A stretch of DNA of 64,000 nt from Gigaspora margarita (GCA_009809945.1 WTPW01000075.1:512650-576649), one strand, 5' to 3'; positions 1 to 11,303 are shown, counted from the stretch's first letter. Made by a program: numbers and translations. The notes: generated by a model not told the origin, from the sequence alone.

Positions 1-515
1 TAGCAAATTGTAGAAAATTTACTATAGTTTTTTTGCTTTTTTTGAACTCTGAAGTTTTCCAAAGGGTAACCCAATTTTGAACTAAGTTAATATCTCTTTT
101 ATATTAAGTAAAAGTTGTAGAGAAGAAAATTTCAGTCATAATGGCAGTTAATTCATTAAAATCGATCTAGTGGATAACAAGATATGAGCATTTTTGTTTT
201 TGTGATAATATGGTATAAACAAAAAAGTAAACATATTATTGCAAGGCAAAAATGCTTATATCTCATGATTCACTGGGTTATTTTAATGATTTAATTGCTT
301 TTATGACCAGAATTTCTCCTCTACAACATTTACTAAATGTAAAAAAAACATTTACTAGTAGAAAATCAGTTTGTTCTTTGGGAAACTACAGATTTCAAAA
401 AAGGCAAAAAATATAAAAAAATTATTTACTAGTAGAAAATCAGTTTGTCCTTTGGGAAACTACAGATTTCAAAAAAGGCAAAAAATATATAGTAAACATT
501 TCTCCACTTATTACT
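1..515. repeat. Foldback element, left edge of window
   Basis: The left arm (about 1-197) is an imperfect reverse complement of the right arm (about 246-515). Shared blocks include GCATTTTTG near 190/247 and CTTTGG-AAACT near 55/390. The right arm is longer because it carries a 74-bp tandem duplication. No coding sequence is seen. A related arm sequence recurs at 12939-13640. The element probably continues left of the window. Confidence 0.7.
351..490. repeat. 74-bp tandem duplication
   Basis: The segment starting TTTACTAGTAGAAAATCAG at 351 recurs at 425 almost unchanged (one T/C difference in the readable core). It lies inside the right arm of the 1-515 foldback, so the duplication arose after the foldback formed. 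Confidence 0.85.
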
Positions 516-540
516 ATGATGCAAGATATTATACTAACAG

Positions 541-896
541 TTACATAAGGTGTTTCAATTTTTCAAATGGCCATAACTTTTTATTTAAGAAGTTTTAAAA
601 AAATCTGACCAGTAACTTTATAGAGCTATATCAGCTCTATATGTATGCCAAATATCTTTTCAAAATCTCATCATTGTAAAAAGTTTTAGCAATTTGAAAA
701 TTGAAATTTTATATTTAAATTACATATAAAATTTCAATTTTCAAATTGCTAAAACTTTTTATAGTGATGAGATTTTGAAAAGATATTTGGCATATGTGTA
801 GAGCTGAAATTGATCTATAAAGTTACTGGTCAGAATTTTTTAAAACTTCTTAAATAAAAGTTATAACCATTTGAAAAATTGAAACACCTTGTATAA
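541..896. mobile_element. Foldback MITE, family F1 copy a
   Basis: This is a near-complete palindrome centred near 718. The left end AAGGTGTTTCAATTTTTC (548-565) is matched by its reverse complement at 873-890, and the arms run about 175 bp each. No ORF is contained. A diverged relative with similar ends lies at 32070-32510. A minus-strand ORF (850-1275) runs into its right arm. Confidence 0.8.
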
Positions 897-1275
897 CTAT
901 TGAGTATAGATGTCTTGCACTATATGTTTGTTCACTAGTTCTTAGGGGATTATGGATTAAATGAAAATAAAACCTGATACTGACAAAATAAAAAATATCA
1001 AGATGAGAAAGATAAAAAAAACCTATGATCAACCAAAAAAAACATATATGAAAAAAATAAACTATACCTAATATAATACATGTTTGTTTAAAAATTTCTT
1101 GTTGTTTTTCTACAAATTCTAAACATATTTCTATGTCAGTTCCATTTTGGTAGGTACAATAACCAAATAGAAAGAAATAAATACTGCTGATCTTTTGAAA
1201 AGAGTAAATTAAAATGCCCACTTTGTTGAAATTTTGAAAAAGCCAAGCTAAAGAGGGTAAAAGAAAGTATACCAA
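850..1275 (-). CDS. Hypothetical membrane protein fragment
   Basis: This 141-codon open frame has two strongly hydrophobic stretches (about residues 20-40 and 68-105). They are separated by a loop with two cysteines (CTYQNGTDIEIC, about residues 40-51). The last 15 or so codons lie inside the right arm of the neighbouring foldback element, so the natural C-terminus has been replaced or the frame is fortuitous. Short multi-span proteins with a paired-cysteine loop occur in fungi, but I do not recognise a named family. No intron or promoter could be assigned. AT-rich DNA readily gives hydrophobic frames, so this may not be a gene. Confidence 0.25.
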   Translation of the reverse strand: MVYFLLPSLAWLFQNFNKVGILIYSFQKISSIYFFLFGYCTYQNGTDIEICLEFVEKQQEIFKQTCIILGIVYFFHICFFWLIIGFFYLSHLDIFYFVSIRFYFHLIHNPLRTSEQTYSARHLYSIVIQGVSIFQMVITFI

Positions 1276-1403
1276 CTTGAAAAAACTTGACAGAGTATAT
1301 GCTTATAGAATAATATATTATATCAAAGGTATACTTCTGCTAATGTTCTGTAACCTTTAACTTATTGTATGGGTCTAATGTGATAACCCATGCTTTTTTC
1401 ATT

Positions 1404-1574
1404 TACTTATTGGCACGGGATTGTTATGTCAGACACCGTGCAATAAGATAGTTATTATATGGGTATGTTGAATAACCCATTACTTACACGGGTTCATATT
1501 TAAATTCTGTGCCTTCAGCATGGAATATGAACCCATGTATAACTGGGTTATTCACTACAACCCATATAATAACT
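1404..1574. mobile_element. Compound hairpin MITE (CACGGGT family)
   Basis: A small hairpin (about 1404-1447, CTTATTGGCACGG against CCGTGCAATAAG) abuts a larger foldback (1450-1574). The larger one's arms start AGTTATTATATGGGT and meet around CACGGGTTCATATTTAAA. The inner part, including CCTTCAG at the centre, matches the MITE at 26656-27045, so two copies of the family are present in the window. Confidence 0.65.
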
Positions 1575-2105
1575 ATAATAAAACCTGCTGAGCTTCTTGT
1601 TCTACTATATCTTTAATGGTACAATAGTCTTTTATCAAGAACCCCAACTCAAAAGAACTCTTTTTCAACTTTATTTCAAATTTTCTAAGTATCCAAGCCA
1701 GAACTCTAGTTTCCAGTTGCTAAGATATAAAGTTTTGTTAAGTACGAATATATTAACTGTAAAGTTTTTATTTATTAGTGTTGCTAAACAGTTAGTATAA
1801 GGGATCATTGAAAAGAATTGCCTATAAAAATAACTTTCATTAAATAAATCTCAATTTAATTGTTTATTATTATTGATAGTTAAAGTACAATTATTATGGT
1901 CACTTTATAAAATTAATTATAGTCAATTAATTACAAATCATCATGGTTATTCTTATAATTGCAACTACCCAATATTATAATATTATAGCAGTCTCTTTTT
2001 ATACCAAACTAATAATTTATAGTAAAAATTCCAAATATTTATATATAATCTGTAAAAGAATAATATGTATATTCAGTATAAGGAAGGCTGAGTGCAATTA
2101 AAGTA

Positions 2106-2276
2106 CAGTCTTCCTCCCCTATAATCACCTCCTATATAATCACAACACCTATACAATCACATTAATTTTTGAGACAATTATTAAAAAACTTATAAAAAAA
2201 CTTTTATATAATCACACTCTTTTATAATCACCAACTTTCTTGATACAAACTGTGTGATTATAGAGGAGGAAGACTG
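2106..2276. mobile_element. Tc1/mariner-type MITE
   Basis: TIRs start CAGTCTTCCTCC at both ends, followed by CTATAATCAC. The element is flanked by TA on each side (2104-2105, 2277-2278), as expected for Tc1/mariner integration. It is 171 bp long with no coding capacity. A shorter relative with the same inner word is at 11235-11303. Confidence 0.85.
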
Positions 2277-2278
2277 TA

Positions 2279-3264
2279 TAAAATTGCATAAAAATAATTT
2301 AAAGAAATATACTTTAATGTGCTTGACAAACAGCAAATTTCGTGCACACAGGAATTTGGACATGAGAATCTAAAAAAATAAAGGCCTGTGATTGGCTAAA
2401 AGTTAAATCAGTTGATTTTATTACAACATTACATATATTTAAATCCTAATATTGGCCTTTTTTTCAAACTTTAGAAATTTCTTAATAATGACCTAGCTAA
2501 TTGTAATTTTCAATGATTAAAATCACTTTCAAATTCCATCAGTCATTAGAATTTGAAACTATTTCATTTAAATGAAAATGAAAAAAACATTATTGAGATA
2601 TGTTCAATTAAAATTCGTGGACATGTAGTCAAGGGACACTGAAATTTTATTGTTGTTTAGTCAAGTAACCATAATATCAAGTAAATTAATGGATATTATC
2701 GAAATTTGAGAGAGAATTGTTATCTAAGTTATAAAGTGGCAATTTTTTAAAAATATCAAAAATTTAAAGGTGATATATGGTGATTTGATGGTCAGTAAAT
2801 CTGAAAAGTATAATAATAGTAACACCTTAAGGTTATATTGCATACATAACATATAATTCAATTTCATAACGGTTTAATTCGGTTACAATAGACGAAACAA
2901 AATGGAGTAAAATGATAGTTGTATTATGTAAAACATAAAAGTCTAGAAGTCATTAGAAATACTTATAACGAGGTTTCAAAATGAATAAAAAATTGCTCAT
3001 TTTAGAATTTGAAATGGTACCAAAACCAAAAGACAACTATATCGTAGTGTATAAAATTGAAATAATAAACATAATAAATTAATTTTTAAATACTATATAA
3101 ATGAATCTTAAAAGTGTTAATGAAAAAAAATAGTATCAACAAAAAAACAATGAAGAAAAATAAAAAACATAGACGTTACAAATAAAAACTAACAATTATT
3201 GAAATTATTTGTTATGTAAAATAATTAATAGTCAAAAAACAAAAAATCAAGCATAAGTTTTATT
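2279..3264. other. AT-rich spacer, nothing recognised
   Basis: No open frame of note, no TIR pair and no tandem array was found in this stretch. Confidence 0.5.
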
Positions 3265-3480
3265 TTAAAAGGGAGAACCTGAAAAAATGACGTCAGAGAA
3301 TTGTAAAACTTCCAGATTTCTTGTTCCTTGTGCACTTTCAAATAGATCAGTTGTGCCTTGGGTCAAGATTTTATATTTTTCATCAGCGTTAAGATTGTTG
3401 AAAGATTGGCTTACGTGAACAGCAGCCTGAGGCTGATTTCTAACCATTTGATTTGTAGGTTGATTCACACCAATATTATA
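3265..3480 (-). CDS. Coding-like terminal exon, unknown protein
   Basis: On the minus strand an open frame of about 70 codons ends at a stop at 3265. Its composition is unlike the surrounding spacer: it is polar, with mixed codons, and contains NNLNADEKYKILTQGTTD and LEVLQFSDVIFSG. An in-frame ATG lies about eight codons in. The upstream side closes with an in-frame TAA, but several CAG/TAG acceptor-like sites lie near 3410-3440, so this could be the last exon of a gene reading leftward or a relic of one. I do not recognise the protein, and no companion exon was found in the next kilobase upstream. Confidence 0.3.
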   Translation of the reverse strand, partial: YNIGVNQPTNQMVRNQPQAAVHVSQSFNNLNADEKYKILTQGTTDLFESAQGTRNLEVLQFSDVIFSGSPF

Positions 3481-3489
3481 GGATTATTA

Positions 3490-4500
3490 TGATTCTAATA
3501 ATAGTGGTAATGTTTATTATGGTTATGGTTTGTGGTTGTTTTAAATATTGCAATTGGTTATTTATGTAGTAATATTTATAAATTTTTTAAAATCTCTCTT
3601 AAAAGTTCATAATTTGGTTATTAAATTTATTACAATTTATTGCAATTTTAGTTGTTAAAATTTTTAAAACTTTCATTTTTCAAAAGCAAAGAAGATGCCA
3701 ACTTTTATAGTTTTAAAGATTGAAAACATGATTAGCCAGAAAAAAAAAATCCAATCTATTACGAGTATATACTGCCTGACCTTCTTTGTCATCTTTTTCA
3801 GTAGGGATCAATTCAGATCATAATCATCATATATTTTAAGATGGTAAAACATTTCTTTGTTCTTTTTCTATTGGTTTTCTTTTTTTTTTTTTAATATATT
3901 GTATTAAACTTTGAATTTTTTTTTAAAAAAATAGAATTAATTACTGTGTTACATAGATTTGAATTAAGCTATATTAAAGATTTTCTGATATTTGTTAACG
4001 AAATTCATAAATAATTGAAGTTAATTCTAATTTACATGATTTCTTTACTATATAATCGGTAATAGTAAGTAATAATTTTTATTCTAGTGCGATAATTATG
4101 CAAATATAGATATCCACGGAACATTCAAAAAAGTACTAATAACACTTGAATATAGTTGTAAATCAAAGAAAATATTCACAAATAATTTTATAAATTAATT
4201 TTTTAAAAAATTGATTTTTAAAATTTTGACTTTAACAAGTTATTACAAACTTACAATGCGTTATTTTAGCTTTTATCTTCAAAGATTTACTATCCTGGTA
4301 GGTAAACTTGTCGAGCTCGAAGTTTCTTCAGATAGCAATCTCATTAAAATTTGTCATGCGTGCATGAAGCTGTTCAAGACATGTGCGAAATGACAATTAT
4401 TTACTTGATTTGGTTATTTAGAATGGTACCGCATAATTTTATTATTCCAAGCCTATAGTTTTCGTTATGGCCTGAATAATAACGATTATTGGCTACTTAG
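3490..4500. other. AT-rich spacer, nothing recognised
   Basis: Only poly-A/T runs and short frames are visible. The frame at 4211-4393 has no supporting features. Confidence 0.4.
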
Positions 4501-4507
4501 CATTCAA

Positions 4508-4600
4508 TAACTAAATATTATTTGATCAACAATTTTAAGATTTTAAGATAAAGAATTAATTCGAATTCAATTCCTTATGCTGATCTTAAATCCTTGGTGA
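4508..4600. repeat. Short inverted repeat, copy 1
   Basis: TTATTTGATCAACAATTTTA is answered by ATGCTGATCTTAAATCCTTGG within 90 bp. The same arrangement recurs at 5283-5390, so this is a degraded copy of a small dispersed hairpin element. Confidence 0.55.
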
Positions 4601-5039
4601 TACTACATATAAATATAAATTAAAATAGCTTATTTTAAATACATCATTCAAATAAAGTTGATCAAAAAAACAATTAAATAAATGGCAATAAACAGAAGAG
4701 TATTTTTAAATATATCGTTAATAAAAGTTTTTTAAATAAAATTTAATAAAAAATACTGTTATTTTGCTTTGTAGTCGGATAAAGTTTTACTAGAAATATA
4801 TATATATCAAGAAAAATTTTTTGTGAATGGCGGTCACCCTGACAAATGAACATGCCAAAAATCTACACGTGTGAGCAAATTTTGATGGATAAAACAATTT
4901 GCGGTTCCCATAAATATTTTTATAAAATTTTTGTTCAATAATTGCCTGGGTCCCAGATTCAAGCTAATCAAAGATCTTTATATTTCTTTTTATTAATTAT
5001 ACATCTTTTTTTACTTCTTTTAATGATCTACACAGTGAC

Positions 5040-5260
5040 TCTTGGTATAAGGGACCCGATATAACGGAGAATAAGTAAATCACAATATAATAGATCAAAT
5101 TTCAGATAACACCATAACAAATCCGCTTGTCATAATGGATTTATTAATAGCTCGAAATATTGTGGACTTAAATTCCGCTTATCATAATAGATTGATAATA
5201 AACTCGCAATATTACAGATTTTAATTAATTTCTCTCTAATTGCCCAATAATAATAAGATA
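5040..5260. repeat. Diverged tandem repeat of about 60 bp
   Basis: Phrases such as AATCCGCTTGTCATAATGGA and AATTCCGCTTATCATAATAG recur with intervening CTCGAAATATTG/CTCGCAATATT. At least two clear units are seen, preceded by a TATAAGGGACCCGATATAAC segment. Confidence 0.5.
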
Positions 5261-5282
5261 TCAGGCAGGCACTGTCTAATAA

Positions 5283-5390
5283 TGAGATTATTTGGTCGAG
5301 GATTTTAGATCAGTATATGGATTTTAATTCTGAAGGAACTCAGTTTCTTATGCTGATCTTAAAATCCTTGACCAAATAGTTTATTATATC
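5283..5390. repeat. Short inverted repeat, copy 2
   Basis: ATTATTTGGTCGAGGATTTT pairs with AAAATCCTTGACCAAATAG across about 60 bp, with GATCAGTAT/ATGCTGATC inside. This is the better-preserved relative of 4508-4600. Confidence 0.65.
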
Positions 5391-6045
5391 AATAGTTAGT
5401 GTGCATTACGAATTCTGTATAGTAATATAGAATTGGTAACGAAAAAGTAAAAGTAGCGGTTAAAAAAAAAACAATTAAAAAAATGAAAATAGAAACAAAT
5501 GAAAGAAATAGAGGTCATGTAATTGTAGTAAAGCTAAACTTTTATAGAATACTAACTTTGATTTTAAAAATAGTATAGTATAGGAATAAGTTAGTTGTTA
5601 TTAACGTACGTACTGTATGTAAGTGGATAATAAAAACAAGATCAAGTGCAACATATAAATTATCTTTGTGTAATATTTTGCTTATGAACCACTCTTCAGG
5701 TTTTAACAAAAAAGATTGTTTGCTTAATTTTAATGTAGAGTGCACTTAATCTAACATCCCTGGCTAGGTTGTTTTTTTTTTTTTTTAAAAAAAAAAAAGA
5801 AGAGTGATAAGGATTATTTCTCAATGATTAAACAATAATAACAATTGAAGTACCATTTTTTAGGACTGAAGACCAAACAAGACTCGCAAATAACACTAAT
5901 TAATTGATCTTATTTGGACCTATTTTTGATGTTTTAAATGTAATCCGTTCGTGTGTAATTCTTCGTTATGAATTAAGGCAGTCATATTATTAGACTATCT
6001 AAACATACGTTAAACCAAACAGCCTTATACGACAGGTTTCAAAAT

Positions 6046-6195
6046 TATGTTTTAAATAATCTATTTCAATTAAAATAGGTAATATATTGTTTTGAAAGTA
6101 AATATGGCATTCAGAATTAATATGTTTTAAATAATCTATTTCAATTAAAAAGGTAATATATTGTTTTGAAAGTAAATACGGCATTCGGAATTAAT
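6046..6195. repeat. 75-bp tandem duplication
   Basis: TATGTTTTAAATAATC at 6046 recurs at 6121, and both copies continue to GGCATTC-GAATTAA with only a few differences. The minus-strand frame across it is a by-product of the repeat. Confidence 0.85.
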
Positions 6196-6536
6196 TTATT
6201 TCGAAAGTAAGTGAGGGTTTAAAAAGACACTATTTTTTTGAAAACTACTAATTTCTTTCGAAATCAAAAATTTGGTCATTAATTCTGAACCATCCTAATT
6301 ATTTAAAAGTTTTCGAATGCACATATTATATAATCACATTTTTTGTCAACTACATTTTTAAAGTACAGAAAATAAACTTTATTTCATAAAATATGAGTTA
6401 CCAGATAAATCCATTTAGGGATTTCAAAATTAAAACAGAGAATCTTATTTTATTTTCCGATTTATAATTCAAACATAGCAAAATCTCTATTTAAAAAATC
6501 CTACATATTTTCGAAATACGCAACTTATTTCTTATT

Positions 6537-6705
6537 TTGTCTATTTAATTTGAATTTCGCTATTTCAAATTCACTTATTTTGTCACTTTAATTTGAAATT
6601 CACAATTTCAAATTCACTTATTTTGTCTAATTTGAAATTCACAATATTAAATTCACTTATTTTGTTACTTTAATTTGAAATTCACAATTTCCAAATTCGC
6701 TTAAT
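6537..6705. repeat. Tandem array, unit about 40-50 bp, 4 copies
   Basis: The phrase TTTGAAATTCACAATTTCAA followed by ATTCACTTATTTTGT repeats four times with small changes. A similar phrase occurs near 7640-7680 at the other end of the enclosing element. Confidence 0.75.
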
Positions 6706-6943
6706 AGAGGGTTTCAAAGTTAAAAAAAGGTGAAATATTGAAAATAAATAGGCGACGATTTTCTAATAATATATGCTTACAGCTAAAATAGTCACGTGAC
6801 TTTTTACGAAATAGGTGATCACCTTTGTCCATCTCTATTAGAGACCTCTGTTTTATGAAATCGGAAAAATTTTGAAATAGTTTACGTAATCATAATCACG
6901 TAATATAGTTATTACACTGATATTACTTTAATGTTGTATATTA

Positions 6944-7127
6944 CAGTCGTCCCTCATTAATATCAACCCCGTTAATATCAACCTAAGCCACAAAATGAAT
7001 TTTTATAAATTTTTATATATTAAAATTCCCTCGTATATATCAACTTTAATATAATTCCCTTGTTAATATCACTATCAACATAAATTTAAGCAAATTCAAA
7101 TGGGTTGATATAAACGAGGGTAGACTG
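6944..7127. mobile_element. Tc1/mariner-type MITE
   Basis: The left end reads CAGTCGTCCCTCATTAATAT and the right end (reverse strand) CAGTCTACCCTCGTTTATAT, flanked by TA at 6942-6943 and 7128-7129. The interior repeats AATATCAAC-type words. It is 184 bp and non-coding. Confidence 0.85.
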
Positions 7128-7317
7128 TACTTTACAAAAAAAAAAACCTTTGCTCAAATTTTCAATTCATTTTATTATCTTATAAATATTCGGTTATTGC
7201 TAAATTAGCGGTTATTGCTAAATTAGCGATAATTCAATGATGCCTTAAAAGAAAACATTTAAACAAATCGTAAAAACTTGTGATAGCCATTTTTATAAAA
7301 ATAAAAAATTGAGATAT

Positions 7318-7560
7318 TATCGATGGAAAAGTAGCAGTTGGTCCTCCGGTTGATGAGAAACCTGTAACAAAAAAAATGCAGGATTTGCACAAATGGTTTC
7401 ATTTGTAAACAAACGTTGTAAAGATAGTAAATGGAATGCTAAATTAGCAAATGGCCATTGGGATAATTATAAAAGATATGCATAGAAACTCAAAAGTTTG
7501 CTAATATGTAGGTATGCTCAAAACCTAATTGAAAATAAGTTTAGATTGATTGCATTACTT
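7318..7560 (+). pseudogene. Decayed coding fragment, unknown
   Basis: Two overlapping frames look coding-derived. One reads DGKVAVGPPVDEKPVTKKMQ (about 7323-7382). The other continues, after a shift, MVSFVNKRCKDSKWNAKLAN (about 7392-7451) and ANGHWDNYKRYA. Stops follow. The charged, mixed composition differs from the flanking AT-rich DNA. The family is not recognised. It may be what is left of a gene carried by the enclosing 6195-7690 element. Confidence 0.3.
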
Positions 7561-7969
7561 ATTTAAAAATAAATAAATAAGTCTCCAATTTTAATGTAAA
7601 TTAGATTTCCACATTTTAACTTTGAAACCCACACTTATTTTCTTTAATTTGAAATTCCAATTTAAATTCACTTATTTTCGAAATATGTTAACAATGAAGC
7701 ACCCTATTTGTTTTGATGCACATGAAAGACATTGTAGCTTTTGAAAATCAAGAATAGAATGAGTGAAATGATATACACATGGAATTTATGACTCCTTACA
7801 CTGAATTGGCAAGTTTTATAGTGGAAAAGAAAAATTTCTTAATATAGTAATTTTTGCTTTGTATTATAAATATGGAGAAAAGTTTTACTATGGTTAGCCA
7901 GTAATTTCTGTTTTACAATATCCCATATTGGTGAAAAATATCCAGTCAATCAAAAAAAAATTAACTGAT

Positions 7970-8235
7970 ATAATGATAACAATCAGTACATATCAGACAT
8001 ATATAAAAAATTTATAAGTAATTAGATCACAATCAGGTGCAAAAATTTATAAGCAATCAGGTTATATATATATATATATATAAATTCATAACTGATTAAT
8101 CAGAAATTCATAATCAGGCTTATAATTTCTAATCAAATAATCATTTTTATTCTCAATATGTAAAAAACAATATCACATAAATGATTGTATTTAACGTTAT
8201 CACTCATGCTAAATGGTCACTGAAATTGGGTTTCG
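7970..8235. repeat. Dispersed repeat with AAAAATTTATAAGTAATCAGG words
   Basis: It contains reiterations of AAAATTTATAAG-AATCAGG and then TATCACATAAATGATTG and CACTGAAATTGG. The same order of words is found at 38960-39260, so the two loci carry copies of one repeat. A TA dinucleotide run sits at about 8065-8085. Confidence 0.7.
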
Positions 8236-8259
8236 CCCATATGCATGATTTTATAGAAA

Positions 8260-8489
8260 GGAAAAATGTATTTGTTGCACCCTGCAACACGCCTTTATTG
8301 TCACAGGTATATTTATAACTCAAAATTTTACTAAGATAACACCTACTGCACTTCTAACAAAAAATGATCCTCTCGCAATTCTGTATTAATCTTGACCCTA
8401 ACCCTAACTTAACCTTACTTTAACATTAATAAGGCCTTAAGGCGTTATGGGTTGGTGACGCGTTGCAGGTGTGACAAATAAATTTTTTC
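8260..8489. mobile_element. MITE with TTAGGG-like core, 9-bp TSD
   Basis: TTATAGAAA occurs at 8251-8259 and 8490-8498 as a direct repeat bordering the element. The ends match in inverse orientation (TTTGTTGCACCCTGCAAC against TTTGTCACACCTGCAAC). The interior carries ACCCTAACCCTAAC (near 8396). It is 230 bp with no coding. An 8-9 bp TSD suggests a hAT-like or Mutator-like source. Confidence 0.8.
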
Positions 8490-8744
8490 TTATAGAAATT
8501 ATAAAGATAATAAAATTAAAAAGAATATTTAAAAATTAGTTATTGTATTATTTTTTATAAGATAAAAACCATTATTAGTTTTGTAAATAAGTTACTGCTT
8601 TAATTTACTTTTGGGAGTTAATATTGGTAGTTCTTCGATCCTGTTCTTTAAGGCCATTCAGATACAAATACTTATTTTTGCTTGTAACACAACCTAAAAA
8701 TAGAATAGATTGTAAAAAGACTGAATCAACTTGAAATGTCGCAT

Positions 8745-9235
8745 CTAAAGCAGTGATCTATTTAAAGTAGCGCCTGCCTAAAATTAAGCCCCTGAAAATA
8801 GTTCTTCATGCATGTAGTGAGTCATAATTGTAGCCAGGGAGCTACTCAGGGACAGTGAAAAATATCGATTTGATTTGGCAAAAATATTAGATATGGTCAT
8901 TTATATCGATTTATCAAGATTGGCCAATCAAAATGCACGATTTGGTGTAACAAAATATAACGTGATCAATAATGTAATTTTCCGGCAAACAGTTTGCTGA
9001 TTGTCTACTTTTCCGAAACTTACCGACAGTTCAGGTTAGCCACGGCCCAAATTATACTCTTGATTTTACCCCAAGTGGTATTGTTATACCGCATTAAAAA
9101 TTGTAATAATATCGATTTCCCTATGAGTTGGCCTAAAAATATCAATTTACATATAATCAACATAAATCGATATTTTTCGCTGTCCCTGGAGCTACTTTAG
9201 ATAGATCGCTACTTTAGATGAACAGAGACACTAAT
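8745..9235. mobile_element. Outer MITE interrupted by a hAT-type MITE
   Basis: GATCTATTTAAAGTAGCG (8755-8772) is answered on the other strand near 9191-9235 by two TCTAAAGTAGCG phrases. The middle is split by the 8847-9188 insertion. No TSD was found for this outer copy. Confidence 0.5.
8847..9188. mobile_element. hAT-type MITE with perfect 8-bp TSD
   Basis: The TSD GAGCTACT is at 8839-8846 and 9189-9196. TIRs read CAGGGACAGTGAAAAATAT and, on the other strand, CAGGGACAGCGAAAAATAT. The length is 342 bp, and the CAGGG start with an 8-bp TSD is the hAT signature. The small frame inside has no support as a gene. Confidence 0.92.
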
Positions 9236-10230
9236 TAAAAATCCTGGGAATGCAATTTTGCATATAGAACAGTTTATTCTTTTTTTTTTTTTAACCTTTA
9301 TTTAACTTAACCTTGAATTTCCGTAAAGGTTACATGTGTTTATATACGGTAAGTACAGTAAACTTCATAGAATGCTTTGACTAGATAGCAGTCTTCAAGA
9401 ATTTCTGAATTTTATAGCCTCTATCCATTCTTTGGCAATAACATATTATCTTTGATTATTATTATGACTTGTGATTAGCACGTGTCATGTTTTAATCCTC
9501 AATAATCACTTAAATTAAATGTTTGAGCTCCATCTTCAGAATAAACGAATGAAATTAGCACAAACAAGCAACCATTTGTTTTATCTTTAAGCGAATGAAA
9601 CTTTTATGAAGATAATATTCAGTTATTTGTTAAGTCTTTAGTAGAAATTTTGTTATTTTGTTGATGAAAGGAAAAGCTCTAGATTAATTCATTTCATATT
9701 ATCGAATGGAACTTATTCTTGAAGAATCTAATACTACGTGATTAGCTCTTGGAGTTATTTTTTCTTTTAATAAATTTGCCATCTTTAGATTAATTTTACA
9801 AAGCTTAAATCAACTGAGGTGAGGTATTACTATAATATGTATAGTATAGTCGCTACTAATCATGCACTATCATTATTTATTTAGCTGCCATAAGAATTTT
9901 ATAATTTAACAAACTTAATCTATTATCCATTAATTGATTAAATATTAGATGACCATTATCGATATAAATTTTAGTGTAACTATTCATAATAGTTTCAAGA
10001 TTTAAATATTTAGAAGCGAAATTGACTCTATTTAAAAACAACTAAACAATTGCTTACATAACATATTTAATGACTAGATTTATAGAAATCCCGAAAACTT
10101 TGACCAAAACAATAATAACGTTAATATAGCATAGCGGTCATGAAATTCGATTGGTCAATCATTGATATATACCCTGCATATATCATCTGACTTTGAACGA
10201 ATTGTTTACATATTCAGAAGCTACACCTTT
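9236..10230. other. Spacer, nothing recognised
   Basis: No repeat pair, array or convincing frame was found. Only poly-T/A tracts stand out, for example near 9280. Confidence 0.4.
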
Positions 10231-10232
10231 CG

Positions 10233-10493
10233 CTTTATATATTGTAAAATAATCACGAAAACGGAGGAATAATCATGAGGTTTAGCTATATGATGTTTTT
10301 TTTAATTTTAGTTGTTACTTATACTATATAAGAATCTCTAAAACAAAAGAAATGGCTTTTTTTTTTTTGTAGTTAGATCTCTAGTAAACGAGTTGATTCT
10401 CAAGATTGATAGTACATATAGATTATACTTGTTAGACGAAGTTGTAGATTTTAATACTGATGAAAGTCGAAACTGGATTCAACTTTTGTAATT
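10233..10493 (+). CDS. Possible very small gene (uncertain)
   Basis: A TATA-like CTTTATATATTG (about 10232) lies about 40 bp before ATG at 10274, in a less degenerate stretch. The first frame encodes only 18 residues, a signal-anchor-like MRFSYMMFFLILVVTYTI. Beyond a T-run and an AG there is a second open stretch (about 10377-10487) that reads LVNELILKIDSTYRLYLLDE and ends in TAA. A GT-AG junction joining the frames is possible only with a phase-2 donor and the downstream TTAG acceptor. That would remove most of the hydrophobic start. The alternatives are a pseudogene or coincidence. Confidence 0.2.
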
Positions 10494-11232
10494 TTAAATC
10501 TAATAAAGTAAACCTGAAAAACTTGTCAAACTATTGGAAGAAAGGTTTGAGTTTCGCGTGCTTTTTACTTGCAGTTGTTTATTATTCTTTTTAATTTATT
10601 TACATTTGATACAAAGTTTTTTATACACGCATCTAATAGATCATTATTTTAAATTTAAGATATCGATGTTTTTTTTTAATCTAATTGAATTATATGTGTG
10701 CAATGACTATTAGCCAAAATAATAGATTATTGTAATTATTAAAATTTAAAAAATGTATCTTTAATTTAATTAATACTGTTATATTTTGCCAAATAATTTA
10801 CTTTGGGTTCGTTTTAATATGCCTATAAGCCAATTAGATCATGCAAAATCACGAAATGATCTACACAAATTAACCAATCTGAAAGAATGTCCACTATGCT
10901 TGTTAATATAATGTGGGTTAATTTATTCATTCAAACTCTATTAAAAGTATTTTGGTGTGCATAATTCATTATTTGAAACTTAACATGTTGAAAGCATATT
11001 TTGACTGCCACTTAACATTGCCAATGATTTCACAGACATGCATTCTTAAAATTATTTGAATAGCAGATTGAATAGTATATTGGAGTATATTGTTTAGTAT
11101 TCAATTTATACCTCTAACTTGTTAAAGTTTTAATTTTCCTTGTAAAATTACTTTCTAAGAATATAATTTTTTATTTTAATCATCGAATATTTATAAATTT
11201 AATTTTTTATTGATCAATTTAGTAACTATAGT
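10494..11232. other. AT-rich spacer, nothing recognised
   Basis: No TIR pair, tandem array or coding signal was identified. Confidence 0.4.
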
Positions 11233-11234
11233 TA

Positions 11235-11303
11235 CAGTTATTCCTCTATATAATCACCAAGTTGGTCGCACCCTATTGTTGTGATTGTATAGAGGTGTGA
11301 CTA
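11235..11303. mobile_element. Miniature Tc1/mariner-type remnant
   Basis: CAGTTATTCCTCTATATAAT at the left is matched on the other strand by TAGTCACACCTCTATACAAT, with TA at both sides. It is only about 69 bp, and its inner CTATATAATCAC word is shared with the 2106-2276 MITE, which suggests an internal deletion of that family. Confidence 0.65.

Larger units (their letters stand above)
6195..7690. mobile_element. Putative large element with TTTCGAAA-TAAGTG ends
   Basis: The left edge TTTCGAAAGTAAGTGAGGGTTT (near 6197-6218) is answered on the opposite strand near 7620-7690 (GAAAATAAGTG, GGGTTTCAAAG, CGAAAATAAGTG). It encloses a tandem array (6537-6705), a TA-flanked MITE (6944-7127) and a scrap of coding sequence (7318-7560). 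No TSD was identified, so the boundaries are approximate. Confidence 0.4.

Noticed and set aside
8390-8415. Interstitial telomere or chromosome-end remnant suggested by ACCCTAACCCTAAC
   Set aside because: The patch is too short, lies inside a MITE with its own TIRs and TSD, and similar patches recur in other MITEs.
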